From NCBI GenBank assembly GCA_963669155.1, contig OZ022576.1, positions 12,270,204 to 12,334,203 of the forward strand: 64,000 bases of DNA. Direction: 5' to 3'. The number at the start of each line of letters is the position of its first letter. The stretch's first letter is position 1. Shown in pieces: positions 1 through 64,000 of this stretch. The stretch is from Arbacia lixula (lineage: Eukaryota; Echinodermata; Echinoidea; Arbacioida; Arbaciidae). The position numbers and the translations under genes were made by a program. The notes under the pieces were generated by a model. It saw nothing but the letters and a program-made list of their open reading frames with translations, searched no databases and had not been told where the DNA came from.

Positions 1-3000
1 ATTTCTGGAATAAAACTTTATAAAGGCTTCATTTGTGGAGAATTTTGTGGCATAAACAGGTATCTTACTTACTTACTTAAATGCATGGCAGAGTGCCAAT
101 GTAGTGATCTCCCAGAGAAGATAAGCCGTCTTGTCTGCTTACAAGCAAAAGCAGAGTCCCTGTCATGGGAACATAACTGCTTCATTCCATAAGTTTACCC
201 TTTAGTCCTTCATCTATTGAATCCATAATTTGTCTGAGGTTTTTATTCAACATCACGGGAAGTGGAGGTGGGTAAAATATTTGTTTTTAGATCATTATGA
301 TGTGTCCTTTGTTCATGAAACATTCCATGTTCTACAGATATATTATTTTCCACAGAAAATACATTCCCTGCAAGTGTGATTACAATATGATAATATTCTT
401 TATTGTGATATATCACAACACTTCTAAATGATTGTAGAATGGGCTACCAAGTTCTAGTTTTGCAATATACTTCAAAGAAACTTCCTCAATTCATTTCATG
501 TATTTTGAATGGCATATGATATCTCATTTCACCCAACTATTGCATCAAAGCAGAGTGAAAAAACACATACAAGATTGAATGTTAAACTTCTCTGGCTGCT
601 GACTCCAACATAATACATTACATTAATACAGTCTGAACATGGACAGTTTGGATGTGGACCAATCCCAAATTGTGAACAAAAACAAGATGATTTGATGGCT
701 GGAAATTCTGACAAGAGAAACCACTAATGCAATTATCATACAGCTTGACATTTCCTGCTAGCCCCCTTGATACTGAGATCTTTTATTGGCAACAAACGAG
801 TATCATCGCGGGGATCCGTCCTATAAACAACAACACAGGTGGCAATGGTACACAGATGTTGTACAATCATATGATAACATACTAAGATCCTTTAACCCTT
901 GACACGTCATGTGTGCATTTTTGCACAAATAATGCACACATAACCCATTACAAAGGGTTAAGCAATGACATGGATCAGGGTATAATTGTGTTTCAATACA
1001 AAAACACACATACACCACCAAAGCATGTCACAATATTGAAGAATATTGATAAGGCGAACATCATTGTAGCAAACACTTACAATTCACCTCTATGCACATT
1101 TTAGTGGACAAATCTTTCAAGACTTGTTCATGAAACCTATTTTGACATCTATAGTGTTTGGGTGATTCCATGACTTGATTTAAAGAAGAATAAAACCCTA
1201 CAGAAACAACTTTATTGGAATAAAACATTGAAAGAGAAACAACTGGCTAATCATTTTAAATTCTCCCCCAAATTAATGCAATATAAGGGTATTTATTTGA
1301 ACATCCAAAGATGTTGACATCCTTCAACTTTATAATGTTTAAATTTCAGCTGTATTTAACTTGTAACCTTTCAGTTCTTAACGATCAAAGGTGAAAATGT
1401 GTTTTTTAACATATATTATAATGTGGTTTTGCGGTAGACTGTACAAGTTGTGACTTCAAATAAGTGATCCTAGTACTTGTGCTTGAATGTCTTCTTCCAA
1501 GTGTAGAGCTTCCTCCTTCATTGGGAAGTCAGGGAATTATTTTATAGTAGAACAGAGAGGACTTCACACATTACTATGCTATTCCAACTTCTACCTGCAA
1601 GCCTTGACAATTGCTGTAACAATGACAATTTGATCACTTACATCACATGTCATCCAATCACTAAACTTGAACTTTCAAACATACACAAATAAGCACAATT
1701 ATTCATTGGACAAGTAAGGTGCTTAAGCGCCGTGTAAACACATTGTATAACCAGTGATTAGAAAAAGTGTGTGAATTCTTACTCAAATTTGGTGAATATA
1801 TCATGAACAGCATGAATTGACAATATGTATTACTTCTACAAATATAATATGTTGCTTTAAAATTTCTTTGTGGAGTAATGATGACCATACATAAAATTTT
1901 GTTTAAACAATTTGTATGTACATATCAAAATAGAACAACATGAACGATTGAATATATGATTGTTGATCTGATTGTGGGATATTGAAATCCAAGTAGATGC
2001 AAACCTATGTGATGGATTCACTTAATGAGATAGATATGTAATACATAGGTTCATTTTTTGTTAGATAATTGTTTAATGGGTGGATGATTGCCATAAATAT
2101 TTTCATCAAGCATTTGGAATACCAGAATGACAGAGCCTTAAAAGCCATCCACATAATAGCACATCAATATCTGGTCATTTGAACCACTCACAGAATATCA
2201 ATGAAACATACATAAAATGGTCAGCCGTGTTAAAAGCAGCATTGTAAAATTCCACATTAGCGACAAAGTGTTAAATCCTGGTACATTTTGTCACTAATAG
2301 TGCAAGGAAATCACATTGAGCAGGATTTCATCTGGTACAGGAAAGGTTAATGCTTTAGGATCTCAATAGCTTTAGGATCTCAATATGGTCACACGGCATA
2401 CACGCAAGCCAACACTTGTTTCATCCAATGTGCTTTTTTTCTGCATGCAAGCAAGCACATGAATCAGACAGGACGAATCAGTGGTTTTCATTGCTCGGGA
2501 CAAACATCCTCTAATGGAACACTTTTTTGTGAGGGTGGCATCATCAAATATGGCGTCAGGTACAGGGACGTATCCGTCTAGTTTGTAGTTTTGATTGCTT
2601 GGAACCAGTTTTCTTCCTCTCCTGCCCTATTTGATTCCATCCACATTGGAAAATGTGTTACCCTGATTAAAATGTTTTCTACATACTCTCCTTCAGACTG
2701 ACTTAGAGAGCTACGGTAACAATGATAGTTCACTGTTGACAGTAGTTTGATCAACGTGTAACCAACATCATCCATTTTACATAATCAAACCCCATTCGCT
2801 GGTAAAAATGCAATGAATTCTTTTCTGAGTAAAAAAAACCCCCCAGCATTGAGTAGTTGGACAGATTTCTGTGTAAATGTCTTAAAGCCAATTCTATCAA
2901 TGATCTAATCACTACATCTGATGGCAATTGTGTTTTCATATCATTCACTTTTGTACAATGCAGCACTTTAAAACTTGTCATGAAATGAATACAACTTTTT

Positions 3001-4342
3001 TCAAATGGAAGATTACAGAATTTTCCCACACAAAATGCACGTAAAGCATAAGACACTTTATATCATAGTAAAAATTCACACTGAAACACACACATTTTCA
3101 TAGTACTTCCAACATATCAAAAAACAACAACCACTCAGCAGTTGTATGTGTGTATGACCACACAAACAATACAATCAAACCCATTAAACAATGCCTTTAC
3201 AAGAACAAACATCCCATACTGTTTAAAACACTTTACAGATAAGACAGAAAAATTACTGATTCCCGCACCGAATGACAAAAAATAATCAAAAGTGTAATGT
3301 GCAAGATGCGAGACCTATTCAACCCGGTTGGATTTCTAATTTTAAGATGTGTGTGAATGAAAAAAAAGACAACTCAGCAGTGAAAACAATGAGAGACACA
3401 GACCATAAAGAACGATAATTGAAAACGACCTGTGACAACCATCACTACCATCAATATGTTTGATTACATTTACAAGCAAGCTCTGTGAGTTTACATGAAA
3501 CTGATATTTGATCAAAGACTATACGAGTCTGCGACAGGAATATCACGTATCTATGACATCATATTCAAGGATACCAAGAGGGTACAACACTGCTCAGCCT
3601 CATACCTCCTTGTTGATACTGTACCAAGCCTCTTTACACATACATACTGTAAGGATTAAATGCATTTTGAACAGTTGACTCTGCAATGCCCGGTTTATCA
3701 ATCCAGTGGTAAGTAAAAGCATCATCATTCAAAATCAAACACAAAGCACCACTTTCCTTATTCAAATGATTCTCAGACACCATTGCCATTGTTATAACAT
3801 ATCCTGATATATTGAATATAGAATGTATACAATCATTCTATAATACAATACAATACAATACGTAAATCTTTGCATGAAACACAAGAAAAACTATGTGACA
3901 TATTTTATTCAACAATGATGTAGGATTCAAATAATGAATGAACACATACTACTTTGTACTTCAAGCTCAGTTTCTGTTCCAAAAACAAGAGAACTTTTGA
4001 GTTATTAATCAAATCTTCCATTTGCATATACATGTATCATCAGACTAGACGATAAGTGCTGATGACTCCAAAATAAATCATACATTTTCAGTTCCTATAT
4101 TAAGTGTGACGTTTTTAAACAGTATTTCATTCTATATACTCTGGTCCTAACCAAACTTTACATTTCAAGTCTAAAAAAGCTGAATCACATGTCTTGATGT
4201 CATCATTGAAAATTCATTTACCAGTAGTATGAAGTTGGAAAAAACATACATTTTTTGTGTGAAAATACAAGTGCAGTCAAATGATTTAAATGTGCTTCTA
4301 ACAAAATCATCATTCATTATACTGTAGTAGTTAACATGATCC

Positions 4343-4843
4343 TTTAAAGGGAAACTCCATCAAGAAGTTATGCGTGTTGGTTTCAATAAAAGCAGAAATG
4401 TGACAGAAACATATTAGTGATAGTTGGTCAAAAATCTGTTAAATGAGTTATGAATTTCAACATTCTTAATTTTGTGATGTCACTGGCGAGCAACTCTGCT
4501 ATACATTGTGTATGTTTTTGTTGTTGAAAATTTCCATTTTCTCAAAAGGATTTGTACATCATTTTACCTGTGCATTTGATGGATTGGTAGACACATGTTT
4601 TTACATGCAAACCTCAATGGAAAACATTGATTCCTCCATCAAAATACAGAAAAAGGGAAATTTATGGAGTCATATAGCAAACAACATACAAGAGCAGATT
4701 GCCAGTGATGTTACAACTCAATATTTAAACAAAATCATTACTTTCTGATGGTTTGCTTTTGTGAAACCTTCACTAATATGTTGCTTTAATTTTTCTACTG
4801 TTAGTATAACCAATTCAACATTAAGGTGAACTTTCCCTTTGAA
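4343..4843. mobile_element. Short inverted-repeat element (about 500 bp), family also at 29283-31460
   Basis: The left end TTTAAAGGGAAACTCCA is an imperfect inverted match of the right end TGAACTTTCCCTTTGAA. Inside the left end is a stretch (ttcaataaaagcagaaat, then gaaacatattagtga) that also occurs just inside the left end of the larger element at 29283, and in inverted form at both right ends. No coding capacity. It fits a non-autonomous DNA transposon remnant; target-site duplication is not clear. Confidence 0.6.
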
Positions 4844-6579
4844 AAAGAGCAGACAACATGAAACGTGATCTCAAAGTAAACTGCAAGTAACTGCCAACAT
4901 TCACCTGTCTCTGGCCACACATTGCAAGTGTTCTTTCAAAGGAAACTATTAATTAATTCAGTGTCACATGCAAATTTTACCACTGGAAATGCACACATAT
5001 GCCACAAAACAGCATTTCATCTGGCAAAGGAACTCTGAGATGATTCACTGAGGATGCCAGCTGGTGGTTGTAAGAATCGAGATTAATCGTACCCCCCTCC
5101 CTACAGCTCCTTGGTTTTACCACTCAAGTAAAGCCATTGCAAGGAATCACCATGGAGGTAGTTGCCAAACTTATACATCCAAGCGCTTTTGTCTAATGCC
5201 TTTAAGTGTGTAAGTACTGATGAAGTCACATAGCATTGGGAGCCCCCAAAACAACCGTAGTATTTTACTACATTTTCATCAAAATACTTATAAATGCAAC
5301 ACAAATACAACATCAACAGATACAAATCATTAACATGTAAACTTCACAGAACAGTATTTTAAATTTAACTACATACACAGTGACCGTACATACTCTCACA
5401 CATAACATTAAAAGGTAGAAATATTCATATTATTTCCTAGATATAAGAAATGCCCAAACGAATCATAAGAACATAATGAAGCATATACACATTGCATTTC
5501 TATACAAGCTGCTTAAGCCAACATAAACAGCCATATCATGTGAAAGAATTATATAACATACGGAATGCCCTTATCAAAGACACACATCTGTAGTTTAAAA
5601 ACACAGATTTTGCTCTACACAAAGTGAAAATTGCCAGAAAGACTCATATTACACATAAAAAAAGATCAATCCATGTCTGTTAAACAGGTAAATGGATGGA
5701 ACAGAGAAGGAATGTATAATAGCAAAAGAAAAAGAAAAGTAAAATATACATCATGAACTAATCCTTAAAGAAATTTAATGTAGCACAAACTTCAACTTGT
5801 ACTTGTTGCACTTGTTATTAATGCTACGTAATTGTGACAGAAATCAGACAATTCAGCAAGCTCAGGAATATGGATTAATAAGCCAGTTCTTAGTTACACC
5901 ATGGTCGGAGAATCCACTGAATCAAATACTTCTAGAATGCAGACTGGCATTTGTTCATGAAGCTGTGTTGGGTGATAGATGTACAGACATTTTACAGTGT
6001 GCCCATAACAACAATAGAAGCAGATGCACATGGTGAAATGTTTTTTCTCTACCTTCTCAGACCTGCATAGGTGTATTTGTATGCATGACCATCTAATGCC
6101 CTTCCATTTAAACCCTGTTAGCGGAACAATTGAACCTAGGTCATTCATACCAGCAACAATCTGCCTACACGCACATTGCAACTACAAACTGGCTTTTACT
6201 TGAAATACAGAATATATCACTACATTTCTGACTGTACCTAATAACAAAACAAATATTCTATTTCAAAGCCCAAACCTGCAGTCGATAGAGTATTTTGTTT
6301 TTCCTCTATAGATGAAAATGTTTTGCGCCATTACAATGTTGATTGCATGTAATTGCAAGTATGTATATTGAGACCATCTGGTTATAAATACTGCTTTCTC
6401 TTTATAGGACGGTCTTTAGGGACAGGTTTAATATCACTGAGCGGTCACCTATGGTAATAGATCAATGAATCTAAAATAGAGCAGTGTTGTATGTTTGTGT
6501 ATATGTGTGTGTGTGTGAGCGGTAATGTGGATAATCATTACCCATAGAAAACAGTAGGTATGATATGGGCTACAGACCA

Positions 6580-6738
6580 GGGCCCTGTTGCATAAAACTT
6601 ACCATTGGTGGTAACTTTGCTTCCAATAGCAACTTCTATGGAAACCTTGAATTTGATTGGCTGTCAAGCATTGTTACCATGGTAGTTAGAACTGATGGTA
6701 GAGTTACCATAAATGGTAAGTTTTATGCGATGGGGCCC
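6580..6738. mobile_element. MITE, 159 bp, with long terminal inverted repeats
   Basis: The left end (gggccctgttgcataaaac, continuing ttaccatt) and the right end (aatggtaagt, continuing to gggccc) are inverted copies over about 27 bases with a few mismatches at the positions after GGGCCC. A further inner inverted match (gttaccat / atggtaac) extends the stem, so the whole unit can fold on itself. It carries no open frame. This is the structure of a miniature inverted-repeat transposable element; the autonomous parent is unknown. Confidence 0.8.
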
Positions 6739-8402
6739 ATATGATAATACTACTAGACTAAGTGCTCAGTTTTTTAATACAAGAAGGCTCCCTCGCCTGG
6801 TGCCACTGGGTCACGACTTCCAACTTCAAATGCCACTTTCTTCTCATCTGTTGAAATATACATGTCTATGATGCCAAGGATACGATAATACAGCAAGCTT
6901 TACAGTGTAGAGGTATAAATATACATGCAGAATACAGACACTGAGGTTATAAAGGTTAGATCATAGAAAGAATTGATATTTACTGTACAGCAATCATGCT
7001 AATCGAGGGTATGGAATATATTGTGATATATATATGATTTTTAGTCAGTATTTAGAGTGTAATTGATTGAATGAAAATATTAGTTACACTTTTGTTCAGG
7101 CCATGGACACCAAGTCAAATGAACCTGTCTATAAACATGTACATCCACCTCAAAAACATGAAATGTGGGAAAAAATCAATCTGTAATTGTAGCTTTTTGT
7201 GTTATTTTTTTACTACTTATCATATGCTGCTCCTACCATGCAACATTCAAGTAATTTGAATATATTTTGCAGTGTTTGTGAGTTTGGGTTAGCAAGAGTC
7301 ATAAATCACCAAGGACACTCAAGACTGGGATGATCTCTAAGAACAAAATATTATCTCTTTTATCTTTGAGGTACTCTTGAGGGTCATGGCAATGACTTAC
7401 TTCATACAAACATTCAATAGTGCAACATTTACAGTGAAAAATGCAACAATTCAATTCACATTTAATTAAAGATTATAGGGTTCACAAGACATCTGTTATT
7501 TTCTCCAGCATTTTATGTGAATATTCTGTGGGTTAATTGATATCGTTTATGCCGGGATAAAATTCCACGGGAGGTATTAGATGGCTAGTCGGAGGCAGTC
7601 ACATATTCGCTCAACAAAATATGCATTTCAAGGCTTGATTTTTTGTTACATAATTGAGCCTAATCTATTGCAAATATGCGATTTCATAACAATTTTCTAT
7701 CGCTAATTTTTAAAACAGCAATGTGGAAATTAAATGTTAAATATGTCTAGTACATTCACACCAAAACATAATTATAAGGTGCAGTAATCTCTCTATTATG
7801 ACAATGGCTATGCATTTTTTTAGCCAAAATGCTATATCTCTGATCCTAAGCCCTAAATCTGCCCTGAAACCTACCACTAACATTAAAGGTCTCTAACTCA
7901 AGGCAAAATGTAGTACACGGCTACATACTTTAGAATTGCACCAAGTCTTTTGACCACAGTATAGATAAAAAAAGGTTTACAAACCATTTGTTTTCTTTTG
8001 TTTTCTTCCTTATAAAATACATTTTTTCAAAAGCCCAGCAAAGATGATCAAACAAAAGATAGGCCAATATACTTATTCAGGCACCGAAACAAATTGCAGC
8101 TGACAGCAGCCTTCACGATTGCATTCGCTATACAATTCATCATTCTTAACTCAAGTACTGTTCACAAAAACAAACACATATGATTGTTGTATAAGATTAC
8201 ATTTGAAACTAGTGATATACAGCTGGTGAGACGGTCTCCTCCTTTACAGTGTACATGTTAGCATATTCTTAAACAGTTGATCTATTTATATATTAACAGA
8301 ACCACAATAAATACCTGTTGCATGCTGTTTTGTTTTCCGCCATTTCATGCATGTCAATCTGTTAATGAGACGCAAGAATAAAGCGTGAGATCAACTCCAC
8401 AT

Positions 8403-9000
8403 TTGATTGCAATTAGTGGGTTCACATGGGTGGAGCTGATTGCAATCAGTGTACAAACGAATAGAGCTGATTGAATTTGATTGCAATCAGTGCACAAACA
8501 AATGGAGCTGATTGAATTTGATTGCAATCAGTGTACAAACGAATAGAGCTGATTGAATTTGATTGCAATCAGTGTACAAACGAATAGAGCTGATTGAATT
8601 TGATTGCAATCAGTGTACAAACAAATGGAGCTGATTGAATTTGATTGCAATCGGTGTACAAACAAATGGAGCTGATTGAATTTGATTGCAATCAGTGTAC
8701 AAACAAATGGAGCTGATTGAATTTGATTGCAATCGGTGTACAAACAAATGGAGCTGATTGAATTTGATTGCAATCAGTGTACAAATTAAGAGCTGATTGA
8801 ATTTGATTGAAATCAATGTACAAACGAATGGAGCTGATTGAATCTGATTGCAATCGGTGTACAAACAAATGGAGCTGATTGAATTTGATTGCTATCAGTG
8901 TACAAACAAATGGAGCTGATTGAATTTGATTGCAATTAGTGTACAACGAATGGAGCTGATTGAATTTGATTGCAATCAACGAGTACAAACAAATGGAGCT
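8403..9000. repeat. Minisatellite, 41-bp unit, about 14-15 copies
   Basis: Tandem units of agctgattgaatttgattg, followed by caatcagtgtacaaacaaatgg, with point variants (caatcggt, gaaatcaa, gctatcag). Because 41 is not a multiple of three, all reading frames through it give the same 41-residue repeated nonsense peptide. Each typical unit contains the perfect 12-base palindrome TGATTGCAATCA. A lone diverged monomer lies at about 15195-15245. Confidence 0.95.
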
Positions 9001-10348
9001 GGAGAATACAGTAGATATTTAGAGTGATTAGTCTACTGCAGTCAGGCCCCTTTGTGAGATAGTTTTGTGTAGGTATGGCCAATTACCTTGACCAACTAGT
9101 GATTGAGGTACATGGTATGTATGTAGAGCTTCAAATATTCAAAATTTTACAATGTGTAGTGGTAAAGGCCAGGCTTATATCCCAGGTAGATTAACATTCA
9201 TTCTACAGTTTATGTCAAAGTAAATTCCAAGACCTGAACGGTTTTATCTCTTTATCAAGCACATGTTGGCTCGGTTTTGCAGGCCTGAAAATTGTATTGG
9301 ACAGAGTTTTGCCTGAGTTTCTATCTAAGAAAAGACATATCCTGTCAATTTGATCCGTTGTATACAAAATGTCACAAGTGTGCGACAACCGCCATATATC
9401 TGCTCTCCATTGATAATTTGAAGAGCATAGTAAAAGTGTAATCAGTCACATGTAGAAATGGAATACACAGTAAACCAGCCTGAGTCCCTGAAGTGTTAGG
9501 CTGGATGAAGATTTACAATTGGACACACAACTGCAACATCTCAAGTAGCAACCCACCTTTCTAGTGTAAACTCCAATTAAACCTCCCAGTACCATAGGTG
9601 CATGAAATGTGGAATCATTCAATGGGCTTTCCTGGTTTGGTACTGAGATGGTTAAGAATTATAAGAACATTGTTTTCTGGGTGCTCAACGAGATAAACAA
9701 GAGAGGGAGACAGGGAGAGAAAGAGAGAGGCGGGAGGATTATGTGTGTGCGTGGGAGGAGGTACAAAGGGAGTTCGAAAGACAGAGACAGAGAGGGAGAG
9801 GGAGGAAAATGTTCTATTCCCAACCACTTTGATGATATTTTAACCTCTGTCTGTATCCATGGAGTAACAAGGTGAGCATACGGATATAGACACATCAGAA
9901 GCATTTGTACAAATTGAGTATACTGCGAGGGCCTTGTACAGACCTGATGCGAGTAGCCTTGTCTCATATCATTCATCAAGTACCACACCACTGAATCAAC
10001 TTCTTGCCCTTCTCAGTTTGAATTTGAAGAATGTTGATATGAGAGTAATGTCGCATAGTGGATATCCCTCGAGAGTCAGTTCTCAGACAGCAGCTGGCTT
10101 GGTCACCTGTTGTAGGCTAATCAGCTCAGAATGGATCCTCACAATCCCGTGCAACTTCACAGAAAGATTCTCAGACACAACATTAAATTCATTTTTGTCA
10201 AACAATGACTTAAAGACTGACACAAGAGCTCACTACGTTCCGAGATTGTTGCAAGGCACTTCCGCCTATCCTTGAGAAAAAGGTGAACAAACAACAACCC
10301 CGGGTCAAAATCAAGGGAATCAGGGCACCCTCATTGTCAGGACGGCTG

Positions 10349-62374
<52,026 letters not shown>

Positions 62375-62854
62375 CTGCAAGGTAGAGATGCACAGGATTT
62401 TGTAAACAATGTCTGCTTTGCCTTCGTCTCTCTTTAACCCTCTAGCACCAAGCCATAAAAAGTGAATTTAGTTTGCACACAATTAAGTGCCATAAGTGAT
62501 GACAGGGTTAACCTTTTCTGTGCCAGTTGACATGCTGCTCTAAATGTATATATGCTTTGTGTGTATTCAGTGTGCATAAATACTTGAATGGCACATAAAG
62601 AGTTATGAATGTAATGTCAGAGATTTTCAAATCAATAGCTGTGGAAGATATAGAAAGGACTCTTTAAATACTTTAAAGTATAAGTGGAATTAAATCCATA
62701 CACACACATACAATCCAGATCCGCGGATTCCTCACTCTCTGGCGATTATCTCAAGTTCCAACAATCGTCCAGTTGGGGGGAGGGGGGGGGGGGGGGGGGG
62801 CTAGTTACTGGGGGAAGGGGGGGAGGTGGGGAAAGGGGTTAATTGCTCTTTAGG

Positions 62855-63080
62855 TAATTGTCTGGGGGTAGTTGTCCTAGGGAGTAATTGTCTTGGGAGT
62901 AGTTCTCTTGGGGGGTAGTTGTCCTAGGGGGTAGTTGTCCTAGGGGATAATTGTCTTGGGGGGTAGTTTTCCTAGGGGATAATTGTCCTGGGGGGTAATT
63001 TTCCTGTGGGGTAGTTGTCATAAGGGGGTAGTTGTCCAGGGGGTAGTAGTTTGGGGGGTAGTTGTCCAGGGGGTAGATGT
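62855..63080. repeat. Minisatellite, about 20-bp unit, roughly 11 copies
   Basis: Units of ggggtagttgtcctaggg with variants (ggataattgtcttggg, gggtagttttcct). It is preceded by a G-rich run (62782-62838). Confidence 0.92.
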
Positions 63081-63458
63081 CCGGATACGGGTCTGACCCT
63101 AGGCTAGACCCTAGCAGCTAGGCTGCTCTTTTCAGAGCTATTCTAACAGCATAAACCCACCAATCCTGTTCAAGGCTAGACACGGTGTACCATAAAACTC
63201 ATTTCAATGCATCTTCAACAGAGTGATAATCTTCTTTTTGTATTGGGCTTTTTCTGCAAGTACCACTCAAAGCAATTGATGATCACCCTGGCTTTAGCCA
63301 AGATGCTGTATTAAGTGCTAGAGGCTAGATGATCTACACACTGTAGATCAGGAACATATTCCTGCCTGCAACTCATGAACTGCGCCTGGGCCTCGTCTTA
63401 TAATGAGTTGTGATCGCTCGGACTTGTTGGCATGTCAAATCCCCTAACCTCTAATATG

Positions 63459-63726
63459 CTTTTCTCACTTGGGGGAGGAGGGGGTCTTAGCCCCACCTAT
63501 AGTACGGGGCTAAGCTTAGACCTGTTTCTGTTCTCACTCGTTTTTACCAAAGTGGGCTAGCCCCACCAATAACCCGGGATTATTTGGCTCTGCAAAAAAG
63601 CAGGGCTAACCCCGCAATTGCAGGGCCAAGCCAAATAGTCCGGGGCTAAGAGCGCAAGTGAGAACAGAAACGAAAAATAGTATGGGGCTAAGGATAGTAC
63701 GGGGCTAAGAAAACTAGTGAGAAAAG
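63459..63726. mobile_element. MITE, 268 bp, same family as 58838-59579
   Basis: Terminal inverted repeat CTTTTCTCACT / AGTGAGAAAAG, with a body of tcttagcccc, gtacggggctaag, ttctcactcg and agtgagaacag words shared with the larger element. An inner TIR pair (gttctcactcg / aagtgagaac) repeats the outer one. Confidence 0.75.
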
Positions 63727-64000
63727 GGTATAATGTTCTGATTTGAATCAATCACAAGTCAAGTCATAAGACAGGGCCCTGCGTTGAGAGGCACAAGCAT
63801 GAGCAAAACTCCTTATCCACAGGTGTATGCACCATCCTGGGCACAAACCAGGACCTCTCTTCAAGAGTCAAGAGCTCTCACCACAATATACAGTCAGTGT
63901 GCTATCAGAAACCTGTTCAGAGTGGCTACCCTATCTGCAAAAGCCAACTTTTGCCACCATTTTGCCAATGCTTTACCAATAGAACTGGAGTCACTCAAAT

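Larger units (their letters stand above)
1..10348. other. 3' flank of the IL-17R-like gene: UTR and intergenic DNA
   Basis: No convincing coding region on either strand; the open frames here are short, lack domain character and have no exon-like borders. The 3' UTR of the minus-strand gene must begin at 10348. The first plus-strand TTTATT words (minus-strand AATAAA) I found are far off (near 3904, 1298 and 1210), and several weaker variants occur closer, so the transcript end cannot be placed. Listed separately: foldback element 4343-4843, MITE 6580-6738 and minisatellite 8403-9000. Small items: five-base repeat 3842-3861 and a 15-base tandem duplication near 2357-2390. A purine-rich run of gagag words spans 9700-9810. 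Confidence 0.6.
62375..64000 (-). other. Upstream intron (or 5' region) of the IL-17R-like gene, incomplete
   Basis: No further exon of receptor domain 1 was found here. Contents: a G-run of 19 (62782-62800), a 20-bp minisatellite (62855-63080) and a MITE (63459-63726). The next exon, which must end in phase 0, is expected beyond the window edge. Confidence 0.65.

Noticed and set aside
2751..3056. 101-codon minus-strand open frame
   Set aside because: Low GC, no recognisable motif, no exon-like borders in phase with the gene; chance-level in AT-rich DNA of this size.
5797..6181. Overlapping 79- and 95-codon frames on opposite strands
   Set aside because: No domain or repeat support and no splice context; treated as chance frames.
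8528..8988. Repetitive open frames with a 41-residue period on the minus strand
   Set aside because: A 41-bp minisatellite read in three frames gives the same periodic peptide in each; no start context, domain or splice signals.
8403..9000. CRISPR array
   Set aside because: Units are contiguous 41-bp tandem repeats without unique spacers, in a eukaryotic genome.
62839..63021. Pro/Asn/Tyr-rich repetitive minus-strand frame
   Set aside because: Arises from the 20-bp minisatellite; no flanking coding signal.

Overview
The window looks like invertebrate deuterostome DNA, most likely from an echinoderm. This is a judgement from style: AT-rich sequence, very long introns, many (CA)n, (GT)n, (CT)n and (ACGG)n microsatellites, frequent tacatgta words, long G-runs and many short terminal-inverted-repeat elements. 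No species can be fixed without a database search.

One protein-coding gene accounts for all convincing coding sequence. It lies on the minus strand, runs from high to low coordinates, and its 5' part lies beyond base 64000. Twelve exons (62236-62374 down to 10349-11355) have GT-AG borders. Their phases match at every junction, and together they give 2343 nt, i.e. 780 codons plus a stop. The product reads as an interleukin-17 receptor family member: the end of the first receptor domain, a second fibronectin-III-like receptor domain, five EGF-like modules (one exon each, all phase 1-1), a transmembrane segment on its own phase 1-1 exon, and a single last exon with the cytoplasmic SEFIR signalling domain and an acidic, serine-rich tail. 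The EGF block between an IL-17R ectodomain and the SEFIR domain is absent from the human IL-17RA to RE architectures and is the main biological point of the window. A further phase 1-1 candidate exon (54323-54454) could be inserted between the two receptor domains without breaking the frame.

Region by region (plus-strand order): 1-10348 is 3' flank, with a minisatellite of palindromic TGATTGCAATCA units and two inverted-repeat elements. 10349-11355 is the SEFIR exon. 11356-18069 is an intron with a foldback element. 18070-18213 is the transmembrane exon; a G-rich minisatellite abuts its acceptor. 20781-22250 is a tandem-core repetitive element with an array of DR1-like motifs, an (ACGG)n tract and a terminal palindrome. 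22428-35323 holds the five EGF exons, with a nested 2.2 kb repeat at 29283-31460. 39305-46643 holds the receptor-domain exons. 46644-62235 is a large intron with a broken RTE-like retrotransposon (48.5-50.6 kb) and a nest in which a Harbinger-like element with TTA/GTA target copies splits a perfect 66-nt inverted repeat enclosing a tRNA-like sequence (51.5-53.7 kb). 62236-62374 is the first visible exon.

Nothing bacterial, no CRISPR array, no rRNA and no intact tRNA gene was seen. No second host gene was recognised on either strand.
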